From Tannerella sp. (GTDB lineage Bacteria; Bacteroidota; Bacteroidia; Bacteroidales; Tannerellaceae): a stretch of DNA of 60,350 bases. This document shows positions 27,362 through 36,853 of this stretch, in pieces (the stretch's first letter is position 1; each line of letters opens with the position of its first letter). Where the stretch lies: the NCBI GenBank assembly GCA_031276675.1, contig JAISMO010000179.1, positions 1 to 60,350 of the forward strand. The letters run 5' to 3'. Below the pieces are notes generated by a model, which saw nothing but the letters and a program-made list of their open reading frames with translations, was not told the origin of the DNA and did not search any database. Both the position numbers and the translations under genes were made by a program.

Positions 27362-29038
27362 CTATTCCTGATAACTGTCTACATGTATGTCTTTCACGGC
27401 CCGTCCGCTGGGTTCGTTGATGTTGCGGAACGCACTGTCCCAGGCCAGTGCTTCGGCGGTGGAACAGGCTATGCTCGGAACAGAGGGCACGGAACGGATG
27501 GCGCTGTCACTCGGAAAATATTCCTCAAAGATACTGCGATAGCGGTATTCTTCCTTGTTTTGAGGTGTATGTATGGGAAAACGTTCTGCGGCGCGCGCCA
27601 TCTGTTCGTCGGAGACTTCGCTCTCGGCAACCGCCCTCAGGGTATCAATCCAGTTGTAACCGACTCCGTCGGAAAACTGTTCCTTCTGACGCCAGACCAC
27701 GCTTGCGGGCAACAGGTCTTCAAAGGCTTCGCGCAGGATTTTCTTTTCAATCACCCTGCCCGGCGCCATTTTTGATTCCGGATTGAGCCGCATCGCCACA
27801 TCCAGAAATTCCTTGTCCAGAAACGGCACGCGCCCTTCGACGCCCCAGGCAGCCAGACTTTTATTGGCCCGCAGGCAGTCATACAGGTATAATTTGCCGA
27901 CTTTCCGGAGCGTTTCGGCATGGAACGCTTCCGCATCCGGCGCCTTGTGGAAATAAAGGTATCCGCCAAACACTTCATCGGCGCCTTCGCCGCTGAGCAC
28001 CATCTTGATTCCCATGCTCCTGATTACGCGGGCAAGCAGGTACATCGGCGTGGAAGCCCGGACGGTGGTCACGTCATATGTTTCAATGTGATAGATCACG
28101 TCCCGGATGGCGTCGAGGCCTTCCTGTATGGTGTAATAGATTTCATGATGCACCGTGCCGATGTGTTCGGCCACTTTTTTGGCGGCCACCAGGTCGGGTG
28201 ATCCTTCCAGCCCGATGGCGAACGAATGCAGTTGCGGCCACCAGGCGCCTGTTTGCAGATCGCTTTCGATGCGTCCGGAAGCAAACAGCTTGGCTACGGC
28301 GGAAATAATGGACGAGTCCAGTCCGCCGGAAAGCAGCACGCCGTAAGGCACGTCGCTCATCAACTGGTGGCGCACGGTGTTTTCCAGCGACTCGCGCAGC
28401 ACTTGTCTGTCGCTTGTGTTATTCATCACATTCCGGTAATCCATCCAGTCCCGCCGATACCACTGTACAGGCTCTTTGTCGCCGCTGTACCAGTAATGGC
28501 CGGGCTTAAACTGATCGTATTGTGTGGCGAATCCTTCCAGCGCTTTCAGTTCGGAGGAGACGAGCACGTGCCCGGCGGCATCCGTTCCTGCGTAGAGCGG
28601 AATAACCCCAATCGGGTCGCGGGCAATCAGAAAGACGTCCTTCTGTTCGTCGTAGAGCGCAAACGCAAAAATACCGTTCAGGTCTTCCAGAAAATCAATC
28701 CCCTTTTCCTGATACAGGGCCAGGATAATTTCACAGTCCGAACCGGTCTGAAATTCATATTTGCCCTCAAACCGGTCGCGCAGTTCACGGTGATTGTAGA
28801 TTTCACCGTTAACGCACAAAGATACGTGTCCGTCGGAGCTGAACAGCGGTTGTTTGCCGGATGCAGGATCGACGATGGAAAGACGTTCATGTGCCAGTAC
28901 CGCCGTTTTACCAGTATAGATGCCGCTCCAGTCCGGTCCGCGGTGACGGATGAGCTTACTCATTCGCAAGGCCTGTTTGCGGAACGTTTCCATGGATTCA
29001 TCCTTGCGTATGTTGAAAATTGCTGTTATTCCACACAT
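27362..29038 (-). CDS. asnB: Asparagine synthetase B (glutamine-hydrolysing)
   Basis: A 558-residue enzyme that makes asparagine from aspartate, ATP and glutamine. The N-terminal glutaminase starts MCGITAIF, with Cys2 as nucleophile after methionine removal, and has SIVDPASGKQPLF and the NGEIYNHRELR block. The synthetase half holds the ATP pyrophosphatase motif GVLLSGGLDSSIISAVA and LSGEGADEVFGGY. Length equals the family norm. It is the last gene of gltB-gltD-asnB, 48 bp after gltD, so glutamate and asparagine synthesis are probably co-expressed. Confidence 0.96.
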   Translation of the reverse strand: MCGITAIFNIRKDESMETFRKQALRMSKLIRHRGPDWSGIYTGKTAVLAHERLSIVDPASGKQPLFSSDGHVSLCVNGEIYNHRELRDRFEGKYEFQTGSDCEIILALYQEKGIDFLEDLNGIFAFALYDEQKDVFLIARDPIGVIPLYAGTDAAGHVLVSSELKALEGFATQYDQFKPGHYWYSGDKEPVQWYRRDWMDYRNVMNNTSDRQVLRESLENTVRHQLMSDVPYGVLLSGGLDSSIISAVAKLFASGRIESDLQTGAWWPQLHSFAIGLEGSPDLVAAKKVAEHIGTVHHEIYYTIQEGLDAIRDVIYHIETYDVTTVRASTPMYLLARVIRSMGIKMVLSGEGADEVFGGYLYFHKAPDAEAFHAETLRKVGKLYLYDCLRANKSLAAWGVEGRVPFLDKEFLDVAMRLNPESKMAPGRVIEKKILREAFEDLLPASVVWRQKEQFSDGVGYNWIDTLRAVAESEVSDEQMARAAERFPIHTPQNKEEYRYRSIFEEYFPSDSAIRSVPSVPSIACSTAEALAWDSAFRNINEPSGRAVKDIHVDSYQE

Positions 29039-29086
29039 AAAATTCTGTTTCTTGTTTTATTAATAATCGAATGTACTGCTCAATTG

Positions 29087-30505
29087 TCATTCCTTCAGAA
29101 AGCGGTCGATGGATTCAGCTGTTCTGCGTCCGGACGCCATGGCGCGCACAACCAGACTGGCCCCGGAAACCGCATCGCCACAGGCAAAGACTTTCTCGCA
29201 GGATGTGAGGTCGCGGTTGTCAACGGAAATGTTTTTGCGTTCGTTGGTGGCAAGCGCCAGTTCCCGAATCAATCCGTCCTGTACAGGGTGTACGAAACCC
29301 ATGGAAAGAAAGACCATATCCACATCCAGCACTTCTTTTCGGCCGGTCGGTTGCATGGTCTGCCGACCGTTGTCCCGGGACCCCCATTCGACTTCTTCGA
29401 CTTCGACGCCTTTCAGGACACCATCTACCCCGATGAATCGGTTCGTCGTCAGGTTCCAGCGGCGCACGCAACCTTCTTCGTGACTGCTGCTTGTCTTGAG
29501 TATCTGCGGATACGCGGGCCAGGGCGTAGCGGGGTTGAAGTCGACTGGAGGTTTCGGCAGTATTTCAATCTGCGTAATGGCGGTTGCTCCGTGGCGATTC
29601 GAAGTGCCGACACAGTCGCTGCCCGTATCGCCGCCGCCAATGACCAACACTTTTTTGCCTTTGGCGCTGATCAGATCGTGCTTCGGAATCTCGATCCCTT
29701 GCAGGAGGCGATTTTGCTGTGCCAGCAGTTCCATGGCAAAATAGACGCCTTTCAGTTCGCGTCCTTCCACCGGCAGGTCACGCGGCGTTTCACTGCCGAT
29801 GGCGAGGCAGACCGCATCGTATGCATCGACCAGTTCCTTCGCCGGCAAGTCTTGTCCGACTTTCGTATTCGGTTTGAACAGCACGCCTTCCGTTTCCATC
29901 AGGCGAATGCGGCGGTCGATGATTTTCTTCCCCAGTTTGAAATTCGGAATGCCGTAACGAAGCAGTCCGCCGACAAATTCGTCTTTTTCGAAAACCGTCA
30001 CCTCATAGCCTTTCCGATTCAGTCGGTTCGCTGCGGTCAATCCCGCAGGGCCGCTCCCGACAACCGCCACTTTTTTACCGTTGCGCACGGGCTGAACCGG
30101 TCGGATAAATCCTTCGCGAAAAGCCATCTCGGCTATCGACACCTCGTTTTCACGAATCGTCACAGGTTCGTGAATACTGAGCGACAGCACGCAGCTTTTC
30201 TCGCAGGGCGCCGGGCAAATGCGACCGGTAAACTCGGGAAAGTCACACGTCTGCGCCAAAATATAATACGCCTCTTCCCATTGTCCGCGATACAGTTTGT
30301 CCTGCCATTCCGGTTGTTTATTCCCAATCGGACAGGCCCAGTGACAAAACGGAATGCCGCAATCCATGCAGCGCGAAGCCTGTGTACGGCGGTCGCGGCT
30401 GTTCAATGTCTGTTCTACTTCGCCAAAATCATTGATCCGATCCTCAACAGGACGGTATCCCGCTTCCTGCCTGGGGACGGTTAAAAATGCTTTCGGATTT
30501 CCCAT
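29087..30505 (-). CDS. gltD: Glutamate synthase small subunit GltD
   Basis: A 472-residue flavin- and iron-sulfur subunit that passes electrons from NAD(P)H to GltB. The N-terminal part has the cysteine pattern for 4Fe-4S centres (CMDCGIPFCHWACPIGNKQP, about 42-61; CPAPCEKSC, about 96-104). FAD binding is at VAVVGSGPAGLTAANRLNRKG (about 148-168) and the NAD(P)H site at VLVIGGGDTGSDCVGTS. It follows gltB by 18 bp in the same operon. Confidence 0.97.
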   Translation of the reverse strand: MGNPKAFLTVPRQEAGYRPVEDRINDFGEVEQTLNSRDRRTQASRCMDCGIPFCHWACPIGNKQPEWQDKLYRGQWEEAYYILAQTCDFPEFTGRICPAPCEKSCVLSLSIHEPVTIRENEVSIAEMAFREGFIRPVQPVRNGKKVAVVGSGPAGLTAANRLNRKGYEVTVFEKDEFVGGLLRYGIPNFKLGKKIIDRRIRLMETEGVLFKPNTKVGQDLPAKELVDAYDAVCLAIGSETPRDLPVEGRELKGVYFAMELLAQQNRLLQGIEIPKHDLISAKGKKVLVIGGGDTGSDCVGTSNRHGATAITQIEILPKPPVDFNPATPWPAYPQILKTSSSHEEGCVRRWNLTTNRFIGVDGVLKGVEVEEVEWGSRDNGRQTMQPTGRKEVLDVDMVFLSMGFVHPVQDGLIRELALATNERKNISVDNRDLTSCEKVFACGDAVSGASLVVRAMASGRRTAESIDRFLKE

Positions 30506-30523
30506 CTTCTTTTCATTATAATT

Positions 30524-33500
30524 TTAGTAATCTTGCTGCATCTCTGCAATTTTCCGCTGTAACTTTTTCATCTGTTCCTCCTGCATCACCTTTTTGTATT
30601 CGATGGGAACAATCCGGATGAACTCATCCGCGTATCGATCCCAGTTGTCAATGATTTTGGCGGCCAGCAGACTGCCCGTATACTGATGGTGATTGCATAT
30701 CAGTTCATACAGTTCCTTGCGCGAAATGCTGTCTTCGATCAGCGAAAGTTCGACCATTTCCATGTTGCAGTAAAAGTCGAAATCACCGTTTTTATTCCAT
30801 ACATAGGCCACGCCGCCACTCATCCCGGCTGCAAAGTTCCGGCCCGTGTCGCCAAGTACAACGACCCGTCCGCCGGTCATGTATTCGCAGCAATGGTCAC
30901 CCACGCCTTCCACTACGGCAATGGCGCCGCTGTTGCGCACGCAGAACCGTTCGCCTGCACGACCGCTGATGTATACTTCACCACCGGTTGCGCCGTATAG
31001 CAGGGTATTTCCCGCAATCGTATTGTTGCCGGCCACAAAGGACGACCCGTCCGGCGGAGCCAGGCTGATACAGCCTCCGCTCAATCCTTTGCCCAGGTAA
31101 TCGTTGGCTTCGCCTTCGAGATGGAAATGAACGCCATGTGCCAGGAATGCTCCGAAACTCTGTCCGGCAGAACCTTTGAAATGCACATTCAACGTATGGT
31201 CAGGCAATCCGGCGTTTCCGTACCGCTTGGCGATGACACCCGACAACATGGCGCCTACGGCCCGGTCGGTATTGGCGATGGAGTACTCCAGCGATATGCC
31301 GGTTCGGTTTTCTATTGCATCTCCGGCTTCGCGCAGGATTTCACGGTCCTTTACATCAACGATTTTATGATGCTGCTTCGTGGTCTGTCGAATCGACCCG
31401 TGCTCTGCGACGCCATTAAAACACAACAGCCTGGAGAAGTCCAGTAACTGATGTTTGACCGTGCCGTCGAACGGTTTCCGTTCAACCAGGTCGGTACGTC
31501 CGATAATGTCGTCCAGTTTCGTAAAGCCCATTTCGGCCAGGTGTTCGCGCACTTCTTCAGCCAGAAAGGTGAAGAAATTCACCAGATATTCATGCCTGCC
31601 AAGGAATCGTTTGCGCAGGACTTCATCCTGTGTAGCAATACCCACCGGACAGGTATTCATGTGACACTTGCGCATCATCACGCATCCGAGTACAATCAGG
31701 GCCGAAGTGGCAAAGCCAAATTCTTCGGCGCCCAGCATGGCCATCATGATAATATCCCGACCTGTTTTCAGCTGTCCGTCGGTTTGCAGACGCACCTGTC
31801 CGCGCAGACCGTTCATCACCAGAATCTGCTGTGTTTCCGACAGGCCTATCTCGGAGGGCGTACCTGCATAACGGATGGAACTGAGGGGTGAAGCGCCCGT
31901 ACCGCCTTCGGCTCCGGAGATGATGATCCGGTCGGCTTTGGCTTTGGCTACGCCGGCGGCAATCGTCCCGACTCCGCTTTCCGAAACGAGTTTGACGCTG
32001 ATTTCCGCCTCCGGATTGACGTTTTTGAGGTCAAAAATCAGTTGTGCCAAATCTTCGATGGAGTAGATGTCGTGATGGGGCGGTGGTGAAATCAGCGAGA
32101 TACCCGGCATGGAATGTCGGGTTCGGGCGATAATTTGATTTACCTTATGTCCGGGAAGCTGACCGCCTTCGCCCGGCTTTGCGCCCTGAGCTATCTTGAT
32201 CTGTATCTCGTCGGCGTTGACTAAATATTCGGTTGTGACGCCAAAGCGTCCCGACGCCACCTGCTTGATGGCCGAACGGAGCGACAGTCCGTCGGCCCGC
32301 GGCTTGAAGCGTTCGGGGTCTTCTCCTCCTTCGCCCGTATTGCTGCGTCCGTGGATTTTGTTCAGCGCCATGGCAATGGTTTCGTGTGCTTCCTGACTGA
32401 TGGAGCCGTAGCTCATGGCGCCCGTAACGAAGCGTTTCATGATTTCGCTTGCCGGCTCCACCTGCTCCGTCGCAATGGCCTTTCCTTTTTTATAAGCCAG
32501 GAAATCGCGCAGGAAGACGGGCTGTTCCTTTTCGTCAACCAGCCGGGTGTATTCCTTGAATTTCCGGTAGCTGCCCAGCCGGGTGGCCAGTTGCAGCGTG
32601 GAAACGGTTTCCGGATTCCAGGCGTGTTTCTCGCCGTCTTTACGGTAACTGAGAATCCCGTTATAGGGCATGATTTTCTCCGACGGCTGGCGGAAGGCGC
32701 GGTCATGAAGGCGTCTGGAATCGTTGGCGATTTCTTCCATGCGAATCCCGCCCATCGTACTGCCCGTATGGCCGAAATAGTCGGCGGACAGTTCCCCGCT
32801 CAGTCCAACGGCCTCAAACAGTTTGGCTCCGCGATAGCTGCGGATGGTACTGATTCCCATCTTGCTGATGACCTTGAACAGGCCTTTGCAAAGGGCCTTG
32901 ATATAATTCTTTTCGGCCGTGCCGTAGTCTAACTGGATTTCCTTTTTCCTGACCAGATCGTCTATCACGGCAAACGCCATGTATGGATTCAATGCGCTGG
33001 CGCCATATCCCAGCAGCAATGCGGCGTGCATGACTTCGCGCAGTTCGCCGGTTTCGACAATCAGGGCGGTTTGCACACGTTTCTGCACGGCAATCAGGTT
33101 GTGATGTACCGCACTCACCGCCAGCAACGACGGGATGGGCGCCCATGTTTCATCGGATTCCCGGTCGCTTAACACGATGTAATTCACACCGTCGGCCACA
33201 GACTGTTCGGCCTGCCGGCACAGCATATCCAGTGCGCGTTCCAGGCCTTTGCTTCCTTCCTGCACGCTGTACAGCATCGACAGTTTGACGGACTTAAACC
33301 CTTTGTAGCGGATGTTGCACAGCATATCCAGCTGGGTATTGGTCAGGATCGGATGAGGCAGGCGCACCATTTTGCAGTGCGATGCGTGAGGATGGAGAAT
33401 ATTGTCGCCCACCGCGCCGATGTATTCCGTCAGACTCATCACCAGTTCTTCCCGTATGGGGTCAATGGGCGGATTGGTCACCTGGGCAAACTGCTGGCGG

Positions 33501-35044
33501 AAATAGTTGTACAGCAATTGCGGACGGGCAGACAACACGGCCAGCGGCGTATCGTTGCCCATGGAACCGACCGGTTCGGCGCCGCCGGTACACATCGGGA
33601 TCACGATGCGTTCCACCTCTTCGCGGCTGTAGTCGAACAGACGGAGTCGCTGTTCGTAGCGGTCGATGCTGCTGGCCACGTGGCGACCGGACTTCAACCT
33701 GTCCAGCTCGACACGGTGCGCTGTCAGCCAGGCATGGTAGGGTTTGGCTTCCGCCAGTTCCTTTTTGAGCTGCGGATCGTAATAAAGTTCTCCCTTTTGG
33801 GTGTCCACCAGGATGATTTTCCCCGGCTGCAGGCGGCCCTTTTCCTTGATCCGGCGCGGGTCCAGGTCAATGACGCCCACTTCGGAGGAAACGACCATGA
33901 TGCCGTCATGGGTAATCAGGTAACGTGCCGGGCGCAATCCGTTCCGGTCGAGCATGCCGCCCGCATAGCGTCCGTCGCTGAACAGCAGCGCCGCCGGACC
34001 ATCCCACGGCTCCATCAGGATGGAGTGATATTCATAAAACGCCTTCAGGTCATCCGAAATCGGATTCTTGTCGTTGAAACTTTCGGGGATCAGCATCGCC
34101 ATCACATGAGGCAGGCTCATGCCCGAGGCGACCAGAAATTCCAGCGCATTGTCCAGCGACGCGCTGTCGCTCATGTTCGGCTGGATAATGGGGCATATGT
34201 CTTCAATATGTTCGAGCGCCGGCAACCTCAGCACGCTTTCACGCGCCTCCATCCATTCGCGGTTGCCGCGAATCGTGTTGATTTCGCCGTTGTGTGCCAG
34301 CATACGGAAAGGCTGCGCCAGGCTCCAGCGCGGGAAGGTGTTCGTGCTGAAACGCGAATGTACCAGCGCCAGGCCGCTCGTAAAGTAGTCGTTTACCAGA
34401 TCGGGATAATAATGCCGCAGCTGCATCGTTTCCAGCATGCCTTTATACACCAGGTTGCGCGTGGAGAGGGAGACGGCATAAAAGTCTCCTTTTGCCGGCA
34501 GGGTGCTTTTTGCGATCCGGTTTTCAATGCGCCGGCGAACGATGTAGAGTTTCAGTTCAAGCAACGGCTGTTCAACGGAACCGGAACCGGTCACGAAAAT
34601 CTGCCTGATATCCGGTTCGACCGCCCGGGCCTCGGAACCCAGAATCTCCGGATGGGTCGGCACCTGGCGTATATGCATAAGGGATAGCCCTTCTCTTTCG
34701 ATTTCTTCCTTTATAATCTGAAGCATTGCCTCCCGCTGCACCGGGTCTTTGGGGAAGAAGACCAGCCCTGTGCCGTATTTTCCCTTTACCGGAACGGGAA
34801 TGCCCTGAAGCAAAATAAACTCATGCGGGATTTGCACCATGATGCCGGCGCCGTCGCCCGTTTGGTTGTCCGCACCTTCGGCGCCGCGATGCCGCAAGTT
34901 TTCAAGCACCCTGAGCGCCGACTCCACAATCCCGTGCGACTGCTCGCCACGGATGTGAACCAACATGCCCACGCCGCAGGCATCATGCTCATAAGCTGCA
35001 TTGTATAACCCTTTTGCGTTGTTTAAATGTTCTGTTCTGTCCAT
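30524..35044 (-). CDS. gltB: Glutamate synthase large subunit GltB
   Basis: A 1506-residue enzyme that converts glutamine and 2-oxoglutarate to two glutamates. The class II glutaminase begins at Cys23 in YEHDACGVGML after a short propeptide. The FMN/synthase domain holds GEGGQLPGHKVNQIIARTR, SPPPHHDIYSIEDLAQLI and the 3Fe-4S cysteines near CVMMRKCHMNTCPVGIATQ. The C-terminal beta-helix contains the GXXGG repeats (GLSGGCISL, GATGGEVYISGRAG, GGRVVVLGDTGRNFAAGMSGG). I place the start at ATG 35044: the frame is open further upstream, but the promoter box at 35098-35105 lies there and the homologous N-terminus begins here. Confidence 0.96.
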   Translation of the reverse strand: MDRTEHLNNAKGLYNAAYEHDACGVGMLVHIRGEQSHGIVESALRVLENLRHRGAEGADNQTGDGAGIMVQIPHEFILLQGIPVPVKGKYGTGLVFFPKDPVQREAMLQIIKEEIEREGLSLMHIRQVPTHPEILGSEARAVEPDIRQIFVTGSGSVEQPLLELKLYIVRRRIENRIAKSTLPAKGDFYAVSLSTRNLVYKGMLETMQLRHYYPDLVNDYFTSGLALVHSRFSTNTFPRWSLAQPFRMLAHNGEINTIRGNREWMEARESVLRLPALEHIEDICPIIQPNMSDSASLDNALEFLVASGMSLPHVMAMLIPESFNDKNPISDDLKAFYEYHSILMEPWDGPAALLFSDGRYAGGMLDRNGLRPARYLITHDGIMVVSSEVGVIDLDPRRIKEKGRLQPGKIILVDTQKGELYYDPQLKKELAEAKPYHAWLTAHRVELDRLKSGRHVASSIDRYEQRLRLFDYSREEVERIVIPMCTGGAEPVGSMGNDTPLAVLSARPQLLYNYFRQQFAQVTNPPIDPIREELVMSLTEYIGAVGDNILHPHASHCKMVRLPHPILTNTQLDMLCNIRYKGFKSVKLSMLYSVQEGSKGLERALDMLCRQAEQSVADGVNYIVLSDRESDETWAPIPSLLAVSAVHHNLIAVQKRVQTALIVETGELREVMHAALLLGYGASALNPYMAFAVIDDLVRKKEIQLDYGTAEKNYIKALCKGLFKVISKMGISTIRSYRGAKLFEAVGLSGELSADYFGHTGSTMGGIRMEEIANDSRRLHDRAFRQPSEKIMPYNGILSYRKDGEKHAWNPETVSTLQLATRLGSYRKFKEYTRLVDEKEQPVFLRDFLAYKKGKAIATEQVEPASEIMKRFVTGAMSYGSISQEAHETIAMALNKIHGRSNTGEGGEDPERFKPRADGLSLRSAIKQVASGRFGVTTEYLVNADEIQIKIAQGAKPGEGGQLPGHKVNQIIARTRHSMPGISLISPPPHHDIYSIEDLAQLIFDLKNVNPEAEISVKLVSESGVGTIAAGVAKAKADRIIISGAEGGTGASPLSSIRYAGTPSEIGLSETQQILVMNGLRGQVRLQTDGQLKTGRDIIMMAMLGAEEFGFATSALIVLGCVMMRKCHMNTCPVGIATQDEVLRKRFLGRHEYLVNFFTFLAEEVREHLAEMGFTKLDDIIGRTDLVERKPFDGTVKHQLLDFSRLLCFNGVAEHGSIRQTTKQHHKIVDVKDREILREAGDAIENRTGISLEYSIANTDRAVGAMLSGVIAKRYGNAGLPDHTLNVHFKGSAGQSFGAFLAHGVHFHLEGEANDYLGKGLSGGCISLAPPDGSSFVAGNNTIAGNTLLYGATGGEVYISGRAGERFCVRNSGAIAVVEGVGDHCCEYMTGGRVVVLGDTGRNFAAGMSGGVAYVWNKNGDFDFYCNMEMVELSLIEDSISRKELYELICNHHQYTGSLLAAKIIDNWDRYADEFIRIVPIEYKKVMQEEQMKKLQRKIAEMQQDY

Positions 35045-35097
35045 TCTTTTGTTGACGTTATGCCGATTAATGGCCTTATTTTTTATCAATATGGCTG

Positions 35098-35105
35098 CAA
35101 ATATA
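35098..35105 (-). promoter_or_regulatory. -7 box of the gltB-gltD-asnB operon
   Basis: TATATTTG on the minus strand, a full match to TAnnTTTG, 54 nt upstream of the gltB ATG. No -33 TTTG is seen at 19-21 nt; one occurs at 12 nt. It rules out the longer gltB reading. Confidence 0.55.
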
Positions 35106-35458
35106 GCTATTATACTCCAAATATGACGCGAAACCTCTGTTTTTTTATTCCATTTGGAAGAAGTGTATTTTTTTGCCGGTCTGAATACGGGGATACAGGC
35201 ATACCCCGTTTTCACGCCTTCCGGCATAAAAATCGCCGCCGGATACGGCAAAACGGATAACCGTCATGCGTTTACCGTAACAGGCTACATGTCGGATATC
35301 CGAAAGGCCGACCGGCATAACTGCACCGGACAGGCCGACGCCTGTGCATTACAGACCCAACGGTCGCAGTCCCGTTGGTCTGTTGGGCGCCTTTCCGTCG
35401 CTTCGCATAGCGCTTCACTCCCGTCGCTTCACGCTTCGGGCAGGCGGAAGCGGGTGTA

Positions 35459-35647
35459 TTTTTATTTTTATGCTGCCGTCCATGGACAGAAGTATGAATC
35501 CGTCCGTTTTTACGGATCTGTCCATGGACAGAAGCATGAATCGTTCGCTTTTCATGGATCTGTCCATGGACGGAAGTATGAATCCGTCCGTTTTTGCGGT
35601 TCTGCCGATCGGCAGGAGCATTTTTCCGTTTTCCGGCCCGATCCGGC
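35459..35647 (+). repeat. Array 3: nine 21-bp units in a 42-bp superperiod
   Basis: Units of exactly 21 bp alternate between two types: one begins with the palindrome GTCCATGGAC (35480, 35522, 35564) and the other has TCCGTCCGTTTTTACGGA (35501, 35585; degenerate at 35543). The second type is itself a hairpin (TCCGT/ACGGA). A further palindrome, CTGCCGATCGGCAG (35604-35617), marks the right-hand end. The sequence has no relation to arrays 1, 2 and 4 apart from period and palindromic design. Confidence 0.85.
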
Positions 35648-35861
35648 CCGGATCATATTCGTGGAACAAAGGGAGTTATGCCGAAATAAACGCTGTCTGC
35701 CGCCGCACCGGGAGAGGCTGTTCCGGGTCTCACCCTGTCATCCGGCGCCTGACACGGGATTCCCTGCAAAGGCACACCGCTGCTTCATCCGTGTTCGGGC
35801 CGCGAGCGTTTGAAATCGGCCAGCCAGTCACTGCAGGGCGTCTCAATGAACATTTTTTCCG

Positions 35862-35869
35862 TACCTTTG
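35862..35869 (+). promoter_or_regulatory. -7 box for the secreted protein gene at 35954
   Basis: TACCTTTG matches TAnnTTTG, 85 nt upstream of the start codon. A small inverted repeat CATAAC/GTTATG (about 35875-35894) follows in the leader. Confidence 0.55.
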
Positions 35870-35953
35870 CCTGTCATAACGTTAGGATGTTATGACTGAA
35901 AATTTAAATAGGACTTAAAGAGATACAGTATTCATGTTTTAAGAGTAAAAGTT

Positions 35954-36544
35954 ATGAGAAGATGGATTGTTATTTCAGTTTTGGCGCTGGCTGCCGGCCT
36001 GTTTCATGCCGGCAGGGTGGAAGCGCAGGCGGTTTCCGTTCACGTCAATATCGACCGGCAGCCGGCATGGGGGCCGGTGGGTTACGACTATGCCGAATTT
36101 TATTATTTCCCGGAACTGAATATCTACTTTGACGTCAACCGTGCACTGTTCTACTGGTTGAGCGACAGGAGGTGGGTTTCGGGCGTTTATTTGCCTTTGA
36201 ACTATCACGGCCACGACCTGTACCGGATGTATAAGGTGGTGCTGAATCATGATTCGAATCCGTGGACTCGCAACCGGATACACCGGCGCGACTATGCCCG
36301 TTACCACAACAACCGTTCGCAGGTGGTGATCCGTCACGCCAAAGAACATCGCTACCACAAGGCCCGAAGCAATACGCGCGCCTGGGTGGCTCCCGGGCGC
36401 AGTCACGGGAACGAACCCGGCGGCAGTCATTACCGCAATGATTCTCGCAAACAGAATCGCGAGCGCGGCTCCGGCAAACCGTCTTCGGGCCGGAAACGCT
36501 CCGGACAGGGCGGCAGAAGCAGCAAACCGGACAGGAGCCGATAG
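35954..36544 (+). CDS. Secreted basic protein of unknown function
   Basis: A 196-residue protein with a Sec signal peptide (WIVISVLALAAGLFHAGRVEAQA, cleavage about residue 25). The mature region, about 26-105, is aromatic-rich (VGYDYAEFYYFPELNIYFDV, FYWLSDRRWVSGVYLPLNY) and resembles small periplasmic proteins common in Bacteroidetes. From about 110 on it is strongly basic and low in complexity (Arg, His, Asn, then Gly/Ser/Lys/Arg), probably disordered. The basic tail could bind nucleic acid, LPS or phosphate groups; that is only inference. Monocistronic, with its own promoter box and a strong terminator. Confidence 0.75.
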   Translation: MRRWIVISVLALAAGLFHAGRVEAQAVSVHVNIDRQPAWGPVGYDYAEFYYFPELNIYFDVNRALFYWLSDRRWVSGVYLPLNYHGHDLYRMYKVVLNHDSNPWTRNRIHRRDYARYHNNRSQVVIRHAKEHRYHKARSNTRAWVAPGRSHGNEPGGSHYRNDSRKQNRERGSGKPSSGRKRSGQGGRSSKPDRSR

Positions 36545-36589
36545 AGAGACACGCTGTTCGTGCCTCTGCAGGACTTCGCCGGATGAGGC

Positions 36590-36645
36590 GGGGGATGGAA
36601 ATGAATGTACCGGCCCGAAGGCCGGACTGACCATCCCCCGTTTTT
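36590..36645 (+). terminator. Two-tier intrinsic terminator
   Basis: An outer stem GGGGGATGG (36590-36598) with CCATCCCCC (36631-36639) encloses an inner hairpin CCGGCC-CGAA-GGCCGG (36610-36625). TTTTT follows at 36641-36645. It ends the gene at 35954. Confidence 0.75.
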
Positions 36646-36815
36646 CACTTCATTCAAAAAAAAGTTTATTCACCCGAAACGCAGGCCACGGTACATTTCC
36701 CGTTGCATGCGTTTTTTTTAAAAGCCCCGAACCAAAAGCCGGGTTTCGACTCCGGCGCAAGGGTTTGAAATGAACCCTTTGAGCAAAGGATCATCACACT
36801 TTCACGATAAAATCA

Positions 36816-36823
36816 TACCTTTG
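36816..36823 (+). promoter_or_regulatory. -7 box of mutS
   Basis: TACCTTTG matches TAnnTTTG. It lies inside the frame that runs upstream of mutS, so transcription starting near 36830 excludes the ATG at 36770 and favours the GTG at 36854. Confidence 0.6.
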
Positions 36824-36853
36824 TCAGGAATTACAATCAGAAAGAACAACATT

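Larger units (their letters stand above)
35130..35953. other. Long divergent spacer gltB / secreted protein
   Basis: About 800 bp without a credible gene. It holds an imperfect hairpin at about 35350-35380 (CAGACCCAACGG / CCCGTTGGTCTG), array 3 at 35459-35647, and the promoter box at 35862. A 183-codon plus-strand frame crosses it but reflects repeat periodicity and has no recognisable protein features. Confidence 0.6.

Noticed and set aside
29087..30484. A 752-residue plus-strand frame running antisense over gltD and asnB (28226-30484).
   Set aside because: It is a shadow of the GC-biased codon use of the real minus-strand genes and has no domain signature.
35045..35251. N-terminal extension of GltB from an ATG at 35251.
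   Set aside because: It covers the promoter box at 35098-35105, has no homology to the family, and the usual propeptide plus Cys start begins at 35044.
35344..35895. A 183-codon plus-strand frame across array 3.
   Set aside because: The sequence is repeat-derived in the middle and random elsewhere. It ends in the leader of the gene at 35954.
36770..36853. ATG at 36770 as the start of MutS.
   Set aside because: A -7 box at 36816-36823 lies after it and the extra 28 residues are not found in the family.
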